A DNA stretch of 64,000 nt, from contig NC_088645.1 in assembly GCF_964019385.1 (NCBI RefSeq), forward strand, positions 17,872,680 through 17,936,679, read 5' to 3'. A program made the position numbers and the translations under genes. Every line of letters starts with the position of its first letter. Position 1 is the stretch's first letter. Below the pieces are notes generated by a model. That model worked only from the letters and a program-made list of their open reading frames with translations, did no database searches and was not told the DNA's origin. Of this stretch, positions 21,601 to 32,165 are shown in pieces. The stretch is from Sycon ciliatum (taxonomy: Eukaryota; Porifera; Calcarea; Leucosolenida; Sycettidae).

Positions 21601-22220
21601 CTGTGCTGTGTTTTTTTCTATAGGGCAACTTCCTCTCCCCATTCAGTAGTCAATTCGTTCCTCTGAAGTTCCTTTTCAAATGCAACACTACTTACTTGCA
21701 TATTTTTGCCCTCCACTATCCATTTTATTCAGTCGATCGAGCCACTTGCTGCCAATATTTTTACCCTTTGTATTCGGATACAGGGCAACTGTGTTTCTTC
21801 GCTTCGCCAATTGTAGATATAGTTCATTGACGAATCCGCCACTCGCAATCGTAACTTACCGAGTTCTAGGGATGACACGTTCTTTGACCGCCCTTTCTTT
21901 TCTGGTTGGGAGTGGGGAGGGGAAGTTGCTGTCATGTATGCTTCTACATAGTTCACACACCCACATCGGCTGTGTTGTTTGTTCTTGTGCTTGATCATTG
22001 TTTTGTGCTGTGTGTTTCCATTTATTACAGGACGCCGTCCCCGGAGCCAACACCAAGTCGAGATGGATTGGTGACCTTTGGCACTGCTACACTAACTCAC
22101 CTAAGTATCCCTTTGCCGTGCATGATTTTTGGACGTTCCAACACTGTCACTGTGTTTCTTTCCCGCAGGCCCTACACATTCTCTCCGGGTCCATTTACTG
22201 GAAATCTCCACCCTAAGTAG
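15636..22220 (+). CDS. Gene C: nine-exon gene for an unrecognised 236-aa protein
   Basis: Exons 15636-15759, 19660-19783, 20565-20719, 20920-20942 (23-nt micro-exon), 21007-21060, 21240-21286, 21537-21594, 22031-22104 and 22169-22220 (TAG). Each has GT-AG borders and the phases agree throughout (1,2,1,0,0,2,0,2); the sum is 711 nt. The N terminus is basic and Ser-rich (TDFTRPRYRPR), the middle has an EKYQKLKAAASILELFQ helix, then GDVLDWMIAVELFD, and the C terminus is aromatic and Pro-rich (SRWIGDLWHCY, PYTFSPGPFTGNLHPK). No signal peptide or membrane helix. Pro/aromatic short segments recall small ciliary microtubule proteins, but I cannot assign a family. Weakest joins: the donor at 19783 (GTGTAA) and the acceptor at 21007, where an upstream AG is skipped. 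Confidence 0.65.
15880..16520. repeat. Repeated module in direct and inverted copies
   Basis: The segment at 15891-15922 (ATGGAAATCCGGTCGATTGACC) recurs inverted at 16464-16493 and in part inverted at 16073-16100 (ACCGGATTTCCATGACC). Looks like a small palindromic element in the first coding intron of gene C. Confidence 0.5.
16520..18434. other. Intron of gene C, no further gene seen
   Basis: Mostly unique AT-moderate sequence with poly(C) tracts (about 17725-17738 and 18172-18197). No exon with matching phase was found. Confidence 0.4.
18436..18636. mobile_element. Mariner-type MITE
   Basis: Terminal inverted repeats CTACTATAAAAGCAGAAATT (18435-18454) and AATTTCTGCTTTTACAGTAG (18618-18637), one mismatch, flanked by TA. 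About 200 bp, no ORF. TA duplication and TACTGTAAAA-type ends suggest the Tc1/mariner superfamily. Confidence 0.8.
18709..18849. mobile_element. MITE, diverged second copy of the 27752-27896 family
   Basis: Ends TACAGCTCACTGGAATCC and GGATTTCGTTGAGCAGCACTGTA pair imperfectly, and the interior shares GCAGCCTTAGACCTG with 27752-27896. Confidence 0.7.
19987..20219. mobile_element. MITE with TGCAGTAAAA.CCCCCAAT ends, copy 1
   Basis: Left end TGCAGTAAAATCCCCCAATC, right end GGGGGAGTTTTTACTGTA, about 27-bp imperfect inverted repeats. Internally a perfect 18-nt palindrome GGCAGGTTCCAACCTGCC (20178-20195). Related copies at 34115-34260 and 37640-37840. Confidence 0.75.
20715..20820 (+). repeat. Dispersed repeat, copy 1 of an inverted pair
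   Basis: GACAGGTGTTCTGTTCA, a G-tract, then GTGCTGGTGATGACATGCTT recur in reverse at 23745-23872. It begins at the end of gene C exon 3, so the repeat supplies the intron start there. Confidence 0.7.
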
Positions 22221-22903
22221 TTCGTGTCTCCCATGTATATGTTGGTTGTAGATATCTTCAGAACTACAGTACTCCCTGCAGTGTGTTACTCGTGAAATTA
22301 TACCACTCAGGCCAGAAAATTCCAAGAAGACTGAATTAGACTTTCAGCCAAGATTTATGGAATTAGGATCGGTATGCCATGGCAAAAAGTATGGAGAAAC
22401 AGGTCCGAAAACCCAGATTTCTCAAGTATGAAGTGAGACTATGAGTCAATTCGGCCAACTTCAGGCTTTCCAAAGCTAGCGGAGCTATTTTGGGTGAATG
22501 GACTGCAGTGTACTCCATTCTGCCGTTACTGATACTTCCACAATCAGTGCACTGGTCTGTTGTGAATGCTGGTGTGCATGTCTGCACGCATTATGGGATA
22601 ATGTCCTGACCCTGACCCTGTGCGAGGTCCCCTGTGGCTGTAGTCTGGTAGTGCAATACAGTGTTAGATTTGGAATACATGCTTCACTTAGTCCACCCTG
22701 GGTGTAGCAAAGCATCATGTGCAGCCATGATGCTGTTGACCCTGCGTGAAGCTGTGCATTGCTTGGCACCTGTTTTATGGTGGCATGCTTGTGCCATTCC
22801 CCGTGTGCATTCACTGGGTGTGTAGGTAGGTAGCTAAGAGACAGTGTTGTTCTGGACCAGGTTCATCTCTGTCTTCTCCTTTGCTGTGTGTTTCTCCTCC
22901 CAG

Positions 22904-22964
22904 CTCAGGACAAGCGACGGGGCGGGACAGGAGGACACGCTCGCGACACCCAGGGATGCACAAG
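22904..22964 (+). CDS. Isolated candidate exon
   Basis: Very strong acceptor (TTTCTCCTCCCAG) and donor (CAAG|GTAATT) bound a 61-nt segment open in two frames. It follows the gene C stop, so it may be a 3' UTR exon of C or part of another plus-strand gene. Confidence 0.3.
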
Positions 22965-23342
22965 GTAATTGATTTGTGTTGTAACCAGACCTGCTTTGTG
23001 TGGCGATTGTTGATGAAGCTGGGCATACCAATGACTGTCCGATAGTTGTAGGAGAGTTGATAATTTGCCAGGCAAGCCCACGGGAGGGCTGCTGAATAAG
23101 TACAAATTTTTGTTTGGAATTAACTTTCGCTATATTCGTTAGGGGGCGCGAAATAACGAAATTTTTTTCTGAATGTTCGAGGTGACAGACCTCGACCAAA
23201 AACGAAATTTACTCTGGTGTGCTGTACTTATGGACAGGGCCCCTCCCGTGTTGCATTCACGTCCACTTTGTGATGGGCATAATTATAAAACAGACTTGGT
23301 GAATTGCCCCAGTGCATTTTCCGGCCCTCCATAGAAAAAAAA

Positions 23343-23472
23343 ATTTCACGGTTCGCGTGAGACTCGGCCAAAGGCCCAGTTTTCCGCATCCGCAGGAACG
23401 CCACCACCCTCTTGGATCAAGGCGCAGATGCAGCTCCTAAACGGTGGGAGGTGAGTAGATCAGACCCACCAC
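23343..23472 (-). mobile_element. SINE body fragment, minus orientation
   Basis: Reverse complement of the 38430-38553 part of the full SINE, including GTGAGACTCGGC and CCGCATCCGC, ending at TTTCACGGTTCGCG. Confidence 0.75.
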
Positions 23473-23744
23473 AACCCCCCCCCCCCCCCATAGAACTCTG
23501 TGCTTATTGTGATGTGAAAAATGCACGTTATCATCCTGAACTTTGGCTTTTATGGCGTAGAGGATAGATTACTTGGGCCATTATTTAGCTTTCATTCTTT
23601 GCTTGCTATTCTTTGCTGGGTTTCACTTGCTCCGTTTTAATGTAGTTTGTTCCGTCTCAGATGACAGCATCAGATTCTGTCCATCAAAATGCCGATGACA
23701 CTCATCGCACTGCTCAGTGTGATGGTGTGCATCGTCACCGCCAA

Positions 23745-23872
23745 GTCAAGGAGCAACCAAGCATGTCATCACCAGCACCTCCCCCCCCCCCCCCCCCCCA
23801 CCCACCCTCTGCTCTACCGGCTGAGCTTTTGGGATTTTTTGGGTGGTGGGCTTGAACAGAACACCTGTCACC
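23745..23872 (-). repeat. Dispersed repeat, copy 2 of an inverted pair
   Basis: Reverse complement of 20715-20820. On the minus strand it contains CTCAGCCGGTAGAGCAG, which matches a tRNA A-box/D-arm, so the family may be tRNA-derived. Confidence 0.65.
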
Positions 23873-24245
23873 CCGGGAGGGGAAGGGCTTTTTCTTTCTT
23901 TAGTTGGGTATTGTTGCTCTGAATAATGGAATTCGTCATGCCTCCTTTTGTGGTCGCTTTGCTGATGGTGTGCTGGTGGCTCTGTTTCAGGAATGGGATC
24001 CTTTGGGATAGCCACACTTGTGGGCCCACTGCCTCCAGCTTCCAGAGATACTGCTTTACTGGGACTGAACAGCCACAACATGACGCTGCCCCCCCCCCCC
24101 CCACACACCACACACATACATACATGATGACTGCCTGTAGCAGCAGTCAGTACAAAGTACAACAATCAACAGTGGAATTATTCCATGCTCTGTGCCATCA
24201 TCAGCATGGCCAGAGAAAGTACCTGATAACGGTCAAAATATTCTA

Positions 24246-24380
24246 AAATATTTTCCCAAGCTGGATTTAAACCAGGCCCGTGTTTTCGTATTTAGCCAGA
24301 GTGCTCAAACTGACAAGTCGGCGAGCGCTGCATAACGCAGATAGCAAAGGCGCTAACCCAAAGAGCGGAAAAAAGAGCGT
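24246..24380 (-). mobile_element. Probable tRNA-derived SINE
   Basis: On the minus strand a B-box-like GGTTTAAATCC lies downstream of a GGTTAGCGCC A-box-like start. The spacing suggests a tRNA with a long variable arm. Degenerate, so not called a tRNA gene. Confidence 0.35.
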
Positions 24381-24424
24381 TGTATGTATATAAAAAAAGA
24401 AAAAGGAAAAAAAGAGTAAATTAT

Positions 24425-24470
24425 CGTGTCCGTTCCCGAAGGGAACTCACGACGGCCGCTAACACCCGGT
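24425..24470 (-). mobile_element. LINE 3' terminus fragment
   Basis: On the minus strand GTGAGTTCCCTTCGGGAACG matches the 3' UTR end of the LINE at 7303-7330. The fold GTTCCCTTCGGGAAC is probably a recognition hairpin. Confidence 0.6.
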
Positions 24471-24990
24471 AAACCCTAGCTAGACTGTTGTATGTACATC
24501 TATGTAAATGTACAGTGGGGTAAGCTGCAGCATTCGGCCTTGTCCAGATTTCTATCAACCACCACACCACACCGTTGCGCTCTCCGTATGTATAATTATA
24601 TTGATAAAATAATTCAAGGCGATACCCTCCATCACTCCTGGAAAGAGACGTATTACGTAAAATAAAAAGGAACAGTTCTGCCAGCGATCAAGACGCACTA
24701 AAAAAGTGTCAAGAAAATGAAACACGATACATGATTGTACCGTAAACGTCAATTGTAGATAGACAACATGCCGTCACACAATGAATGCTAAACTAGGGAA
24801 ATAAAGAATAGACAACATGCTGGGAAAGTAACTTATAATTTGGTGGAATGAGTAGTATAAAACCTATGAAAAAACTGACGAGCTCAAGACATGATATACA
24901 GTCTCAAGCAAAACAACGTCAACTACTGGAACTCAAGTGGAGGAGGTACTACTGCACGGCCAGCATGCACTGACACTTGCTGAACCAGCA

Positions 24991-25090
24991 GCTACGCCAG
25001 CCACCTTGCTAGAACTCACAGCGGCTATGTCAACCCACCCTGCTAGGACACATAGCAGCTACGTCAACCCACCCTGCTAGAACTCACAGC
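24991..25090. repeat. 33-34-bp tandem repeat, three units
   Basis: Units start GCTACG or GCTATG at 24991, 25024 and 25058 and contain CCACCCTGCTAG. It lies directly downstream of the gene D stop. Confidence 0.8.
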
Positions 25091-25147
25091 AGGTGAGAGA
25101 CCACCTGCAGGCAGTCCGGCAGGAGATGCTTCAAACGCTCAGCCTCA

Positions 25148-25464
25148 TCACATGCACGTTTGCGGTTCGCTCACCAGCAGGCAGTCCGGCAGCAGATGCT
25201 TCAAACGCTCAGCCTGGCTATGATAGCCCATGCCGTGGATGGTCCGGATGAAGGGGAGGAATTTGTGCACGCCGCCTGGTGAGACATGCTGCATGAAGCA
25301 AGTGTTGTGCGCTTCCCAGTTGCTGTTGAGACCTTCTAACTCTCTCACCATCAGGCTGCTTAGCATGCATGCCTTGGCGGCCGAACGCCTCAGGGTATTG
25401 GCGGGCAAGGAGAGCACCCATGAGTAGAACTCGTCAATGAAGCGCTGGCTCTGCCAAGGATTGT
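25148..25464 (-). CDS. Gene D, terminal exon
   Basis: Acceptor ATCACTGTCTTAG, phase 1, 105 codons to TGA at 25148-25150. Encodes a helical, Trp- and Leu-rich segment ([19 protein letters not shown]). A donor-like GTGAGC at 25174 lies 27 bases before the stop, so an alternative continuation is possible. The last part of the exon is duplicated at 25093-25140. Confidence 0.7.
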
Positions 25465-27655
25465 CTAAGACAGTGATTGAAAAGCACAAGCAGGTATCAT
25501 GAACAGGTACGCGTGCTTACTAACAGATATGCAGTAGAGTCCAAGAGGTCTAGAACAAATCGGAAGCGCCTCCAATTCTTCAATGTTTATACATGCATGA
25601 GCGCAATCCACACCAGTCCCAATGAACACTAGAAAATTGTAGAACCGAAGAGAAGGGAACAAAAACGTTCGGTTCTGAAACCTCCTAGCGTTCCTTCGGA
25701 CTGGTGTGGATTGCGCAGATGCATGTACTGCATTGAAGAGTCCAAGAGGTGGACATTCTTTATATCATCTCAGGTACATGCCTAGAGAAAGTGGGAATAC
25801 TTGTCATGAAAAACACCTTTCCCCAGACCCTGCACTTGTCAGGAAACATGACAGGTGGCAAATTGATGGTTTAGAGGCAGACACACAATGCACCTCTTGA
25901 AGTGAACTACGAGTTACTGTCGGAGCCTGTATCATCGCATGAGTGCTGGTAACCCAGTGTCAAGCAACATACCAACTCAAGGTGAGAAACCACTCATAAA
26001 AGCACATACAAGCACACATACACACACACACACGTACACCATGTACTAGAACCATGCATACGTCCGTCGCAAGAGGAGCACGCAAATCTGCAAATGCACA
26101 GGATGTGCACCCACAGATTTTCTATTATAGCAACGATAGCGGATCTGATTCTGAATGAAACAGACCAAGACTAGAGCTAGATAACTGCTAATCCACGTAA
26201 CTGGCAAAGCCATGTGAATCGACCCCCAATGCACACCTGGTCTACACCACACAGAGCACATCGGAAAAGGACGACCAAGTCCTATGCACACCCTGCACTT
26301 GCTGGGGTGTCCAGTATAGACAGCAGGCTGCTTTGATGGAAGCAGACACTAGATGCACTGGTATATTATTGAAGTGAAACTGGAGTTACTTTACCAACCA
26401 GCCTCGGCTACTGAGTACTGGGAACCCAGGTTCAACAGGCATGCCAACAACCTCAGCCATGAAAGCTATTCTAGTAACGACACACTATCATGTAACGACA
26501 CACTAGATTGTGGAGCTGAAACTAATCCAACTTCCAAATGCTTTGGCAAGAAGGTAGCCTTCCGACAGATTGGCACACACACGCGCGCACGCGCACACAC
26601 GCACGTGCGCGTGTGCCTATTGCCTCAACTACTCTTTAAGCAGTTGAACCACTGTGTGAAAACGCAATATACATACCGGGCATAGGGGTGCCAAGCCGCT
26701 CATGGTGTTGGAGGCGTCCTTCAAGCACAGCTCTGCAAAGGAAAGGGAGAAGGAAGTTACATACAGAACAGACCACTGGATTACATCACTACCTGCATCG
26801 ACACCATTAACACGAATAGACAATAATTATCCTATAGCTGTCTCCAGAATCAGGCACACGTAATGTTCCTCATCCGCAGGTCCAACAGCATAATAACTTT
26901 GTGCAAGATATGGTATGTACCGCAGCGCTCTTCAGAGACAGCCAGACTGGCACCTAAGCATCCATAGGTGTGGTACCACCCCGAACCGCTCCAAGGGCGA
27001 CATGAAAAGCGCCTGAAGTTATCTTTGCAAGCAGCGTGTACATTTCTAGCACAGGATACACAGAGGGTTGTGGAAACTGCCGGATTAATGCTGCTCAGTG
27101 CCTGGAGCATGGACCGTACAATGTTACACCCAATATTGGGAAGAGCCAATTGGAACTTTCTGGACAACTATTCAAGTAGCAATAAAGTTAAAAATCGGGT
27201 TGCTTCTCTGCTATGTGCAGAAGGTAATGCAATCATCATGAGCGCAGGCGGAGCAATACGATGCACGCATGCCGTATTCCGAGTCAGTTCTGCCTCATGA
27301 AAGTCAGGGCTCTCCCAAAGATCATATCAAAACAGAAGCTAATTCTCTCGGTTGCTACTCAAGAAAAAGGAAGACCGCATGTTGGCATTCGGCCGCAGAT
27401 GACCTGATATTCCCTGTGCTGCGTGTGCAGTACTGTCAGGCGCCGAAGACCGGAGCGCAGCAGGACAAACAGGCTAGAAATTTACCAAGCACAGAATACC
27501 AATGTATGCACGGTGACTCAACTGTGTACAGACTGCAGTACAAGAAAAAGAGGAGTGGTCTAGGCGAGGAGGCTGAGGGAGGCATCATGAGTCATGCTCT
27601 CTTGATATGCCAACGGGCTTTCTGCTCCTACCACCCCCTCCCCCCGCAATACACC

Positions 27656-27696
<41 letters not shown>

Positions 27697-29664
27697 CACT
27701 AGCACGTAGGTGTGTGTGCTCGTGCGAGCCAAAACACAGCTACCAAACACATACAGTGCTGTTCAATGAAATCCAGTCGCATCTCTCAAGAGCGCGCCGG
27801 GCGTTGCGCAGCCCTAGACCTGCGAACACTTGGCTGCGAAACGGTGCAACGTGCAAACTTGATTGACTCGACTGGATTTCATTGAACAGCACTGTACATA
27901 GACACGTCCAGTTAGTGTTTCTATGTAAAGAAAAAGAAAGTTCCCTACTCACATGCTTGGAAGTGGTGTAATGTTGTTGCCAGAACCACCAGCCACAGAT
28001 CCTGAAATCAATGGGTAAAAATCAAAGAGAGAGAGAGAGCGAGACAGTGTGAGTGAGAGAGAGAGACACACAGACAGACAGAGACAGAGCGACAGAGACA
28101 GAGACAGAGAAAGACAGAGAGAGACCGAGACAGGGAAAACAAAGAGAGAATTTTCATGTACATTATACACAATCTAGCTCCAAACAGCTACCTGTTTCAA
28201 ACACCCATAGTGTATCGTAGAATGGCCAGGCCGGGGGGGGGGGGGGGTATTCCTGTAGACGCTGGTGTTAGGATGAACATATTCGTTTGGCTTTTATTGA
28301 AACTGGTACACCAACGTAAAATCATGTGATAAAATACCACGTCTTGCGTGACAAGGGTCAATGTTAAATACCAGGCTTGTTTTAAAAATAAGCCGTGTAA
28401 GGAACACAGTAAGAAACCAACATTACCACAGGGAGTGCCCTGAAGTTCACAATACCGTACCAAGCATGCCGCAGTACAGCACTGTGCAGCAGGGTACAGC
28501 AAAGCATGGCATGGCATAGTACAGCATGGCACAGCATGGCATAGCACAGCACAGCATGGCATAGTACAGCACAGCGCAGCATGGCATAGCACAGCATGGC
28601 ATAGTACAGCACAGGAAAGCATGGCATAGTACAGCAAAGCATGGCATAGCATAGCACAGGACAGCATGGCATAGTACAGCACAGCACAGGAAAGCATGGC
28701 ACAGCACAGCACTGGGCCGCATTGGACAGCACTACACAGCACCGTACCCCACCGGGCAGTACTGCACTGCACTGCGCAGTAGGACACCGCATCACAATGG
28801 AAAGCACAGCACCGCTCTGACCAGTACGGCACCGCATTGCACAGCACCGCACTGACCAGTACGGCACCGCATTGCACAGCACCGCACTGACCAGTACGGC
28901 ACCGCATTGCACAGCACCGCACTGACCAGTACGGCACCGCATTGCACAGCACCGCTCTGACCAGTACGGCACCGCATTGCACAGCACCGCTCTGACCAGT
29001 ACGGCACCGCATTGCACAGCACCGCACTGTAAAGCACAGCACCGCTCTGACCAGCACGGCACCGCATTGCACAGCACCGCACTGTAAAGCACAGCACTGG
29101 ATAGCACAGCACAGCACTGGACAGCACAGCACTGCTCTGGACTCTACGGCACCGTGTTGCACTGGACAGCACTGGGCAGCACAGCACAGCACAGCACAGC
29201 ACAGCACTGGACAGCACAGCACAGCACTGCTCTGCACTAGACAGAAGAACATCGCATCGCACTGGAAAGCACAGCACTGGATAGCACAGCACAGCACAGC
29301 ACTGGATAGCACAGCACAGCACAGCACTGGATAGAACAGTACTGCTCTGGACTCTACGGCACCGTGTTGCACTCGACAGCACAGCACAGCACAGCACAGC
29401 ACTGGACAGCACAGCACTGCTCTGCACTAGACAGTAGGACATCGCATCGCACTGGAAAGCACAGCACCGCACTGTATTGCATAGCATAGCACAGCACAGC
29501 ACCTTCGCCAAACATGGAACTCTTCTTTCTGGCTGACTGGGAACAAAAACACATGGAGCCCAGTGTATTGTGCGGCCAAGTCGCTTACCTGAGAACTTCT
29601 CCGCCAAGACGAACTTGGAATCGCGTGTGCCCTGAGATATTGAAACACAACACAACACGCACGC

Positions 29665-29738
<74 letters not shown>

Positions 29739-32083
29739 GCACACACAAACACACACAAGCACACCAAAGAATTAAACCTCAGGAAAACAGTACGTATTCA
29801 TTGCAACTGAATTCCTGTTTTGAGGGCAGTATGATGGCATTTGCGAGTGTAAGAAAACCACAGTGGTGAATCAAAACTCGTATCAGGTGCAAAAACAGCA
29901 CGTGAGGAAACAGGAGTAGTGGATCCAGCTGAAAGCAACAAGGTGATGTTGCAAGACAGGACATTTACCTACATAAGCATTTCCTCTGCCGGTGACGCGT
30001 CGTCAAGTTCGGAGCATGTATCTGTTTTCATTGCGCTCTGGACTGAGTACTTAGGGTTCCCTGTAAGAAGACGGCGACCGCTGCAGGGACTTCCCCATTA
30101 AAATAAAATAAATCGACTACTACCAGCGGAGAGATCGATAAGGCCAGAAAGGCACGCATCGTGTGTACAAACAATAACACATGAAAGACGTCGAAACTAC
30201 ATTGCTAGAAATAAGCACTGATATTTTCAAGGGCTTCCGTGATCTTCAAATACGCCATGGACGAAATCACACGCCATGGGAACCATCAAAAACACATTGA
30301 TAACAAGCATCCCTTTAAAAAAAGGAGAAAAAAGGTTCGGGGATAGGAACATACCCAGTGACTCCCTGTGGCAATGGCAAATAGTTCTAAGTGGGAACAA
30401 TACAATACCCATGTGGTACTAGTCACTGGGGTCTCAACCATCAAGGTCACTTTGTTAGGGACACGGTCAGCAGCATCTGTACAATGACCTGTACGAGATA
30501 GTAGCATCTCACCTGCTTCAAGTTAAGCCAGAAGCCAATCGCTTCCAGGGCTTCCCCGTCCAGTTCCTTCTTTTTGCGTGGAAACGTGGCTGGGCAACGC
30601 GGTGATTCCCCAGCCTGGACTTGATCAACGAGATGAAAGCAGCCAGCTCTCTGACGACAGCTGACGTCACCATGGGCTGCACAAACTGTTGAGCTGCCAG
30701 GGATGCTACTGTCGCAGCAGCACTTGACGGATGTGTGCAGCTCCATTGTGGCGTGGACCAGCTTGGAGTTGTCAAACCACTCCATGATTTGACTCAGCAC
30801 CGCCGTTCCCAGGTCCGGATCAAGCTGAGCGACGGAGCGACACTCCACCTCCATGGAGAGACTGATGCCGCAGCGTGAATAGTACAAATGCAGCCACTGC
30901 TCTTTGCTGGAATTCCACGGCAATTTCATATGCTGCGACGAGAGCACGGTCTCCGACCAGACGGTGGATTGCGGTCGTAGCTGATTGTGCCGCTGGATAA
31001 CCTTGGTCCCAATAAACAACCATAGCGGCCGTGGGAAATGATGACCAGCTGCAGATGTGATGTAGACTTTGCTGAACAGCTTCGTATCTTCATCTTTGTC
31101 GTCATCGTCGCTCCAACAGGCATAATCATTGGTCGCAGAACAGGCAACGGATGGCATCAGGAAGATTCTTTTTTCCTTGCCTGACTTCAGTCGAATTGCA
31201 CCTGCATCAGCTAGCAAGCACATCTCATCCATTAACTTGACAAAGTATTCACGCTCCACAGGATTTCCTACGAGCTTCCTGAACCGGCAAGCTTGCTTGG
31301 GTGAACTCCGTTTTTCCCAGAGGGTTTTAGCCATGCTGTCGGTGACAAAGCCACAGTAATACAGGTGGTAGTCATCGCGATCACTTAGCGGGTAGTCATT
31401 GAGCTCCAGCTTCGGCACGATAAGAGCACCTGCCGCTTGCAGCAGGCCGGGAACATTGATGACTACCTTGTGACGCAGCTCCTCGCAATGCTCAAAGCCA
31501 AGAATATTGCCCATTCCTTGATGAAACTGCAGCATAGCCTTGAAGTCGTCTTCATTACTCTCGGTGACATTACCCAAGCTTATGGCCAACTCGCGCAAGT
31601 CGTCCAACCTGACCCAGGGCAGAGCGATATCTCCAGTGTCTGCTGTCTCCAGCAATACCAGAGTCTCGAGGAGGCGCGCTAGAGGAATTCCCGTGTGACA
31701 CATGCTTTCTTCCATCAGTTGCTCTCGCAGGTAGACTACGCCAACATCGTGCATTCCGTTGTGCTTGTTATCGACAAATACAATGTCTTTTTCCTTCTTC
31801 AGCAACGAGGCGAATCCCTTGCCCTTCAGACTTTTAAGGATGCGAGATGTCTGCCCTTCCCAATACCCGGGTGTGTTGTCGTCTGAGTTGCAGTCCTTCC
31901 GACAACCGACAATGAACACACGACATGCCTGGCTCTCAGGCAAGTGACTGACAGACTGCATTGCTTCATGAATGTAGTAGAGGCTGTCCTGACGTGAGCC
32001 CGGTGTGGGTACTTCCCTTGCTGTGCCAACTTCTTTCACCTGTAGACAAGTAAAGATTGGTGTTGAATGGTAACCCAGCACGT

Positions 32084-32165
<82 letters not shown>

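Noticed and set aside
28197-29754. Long Cys/Ala/Val/Leu-rich minus-strand open frames (241-406 codons).
   Set aside because: They follow from a stop-free pentamer repeat that is open in all three frames; no splice or domain evidence.
29971-30062. Alternative terminal exon of gene D (reads [15 protein letters not shown] to a stop).
   Set aside because: It has a good acceptor but needs phase 1, whereas the COR exon ends in phase 0; the chain through 29631 fits fully. It may be an alternative exon.
30352-30383. 32-nt exon ([11 protein letters not shown]) in gene D.
   Set aside because: Good borders but ends in phase 2, which breaks the frame with every downstream exon found.
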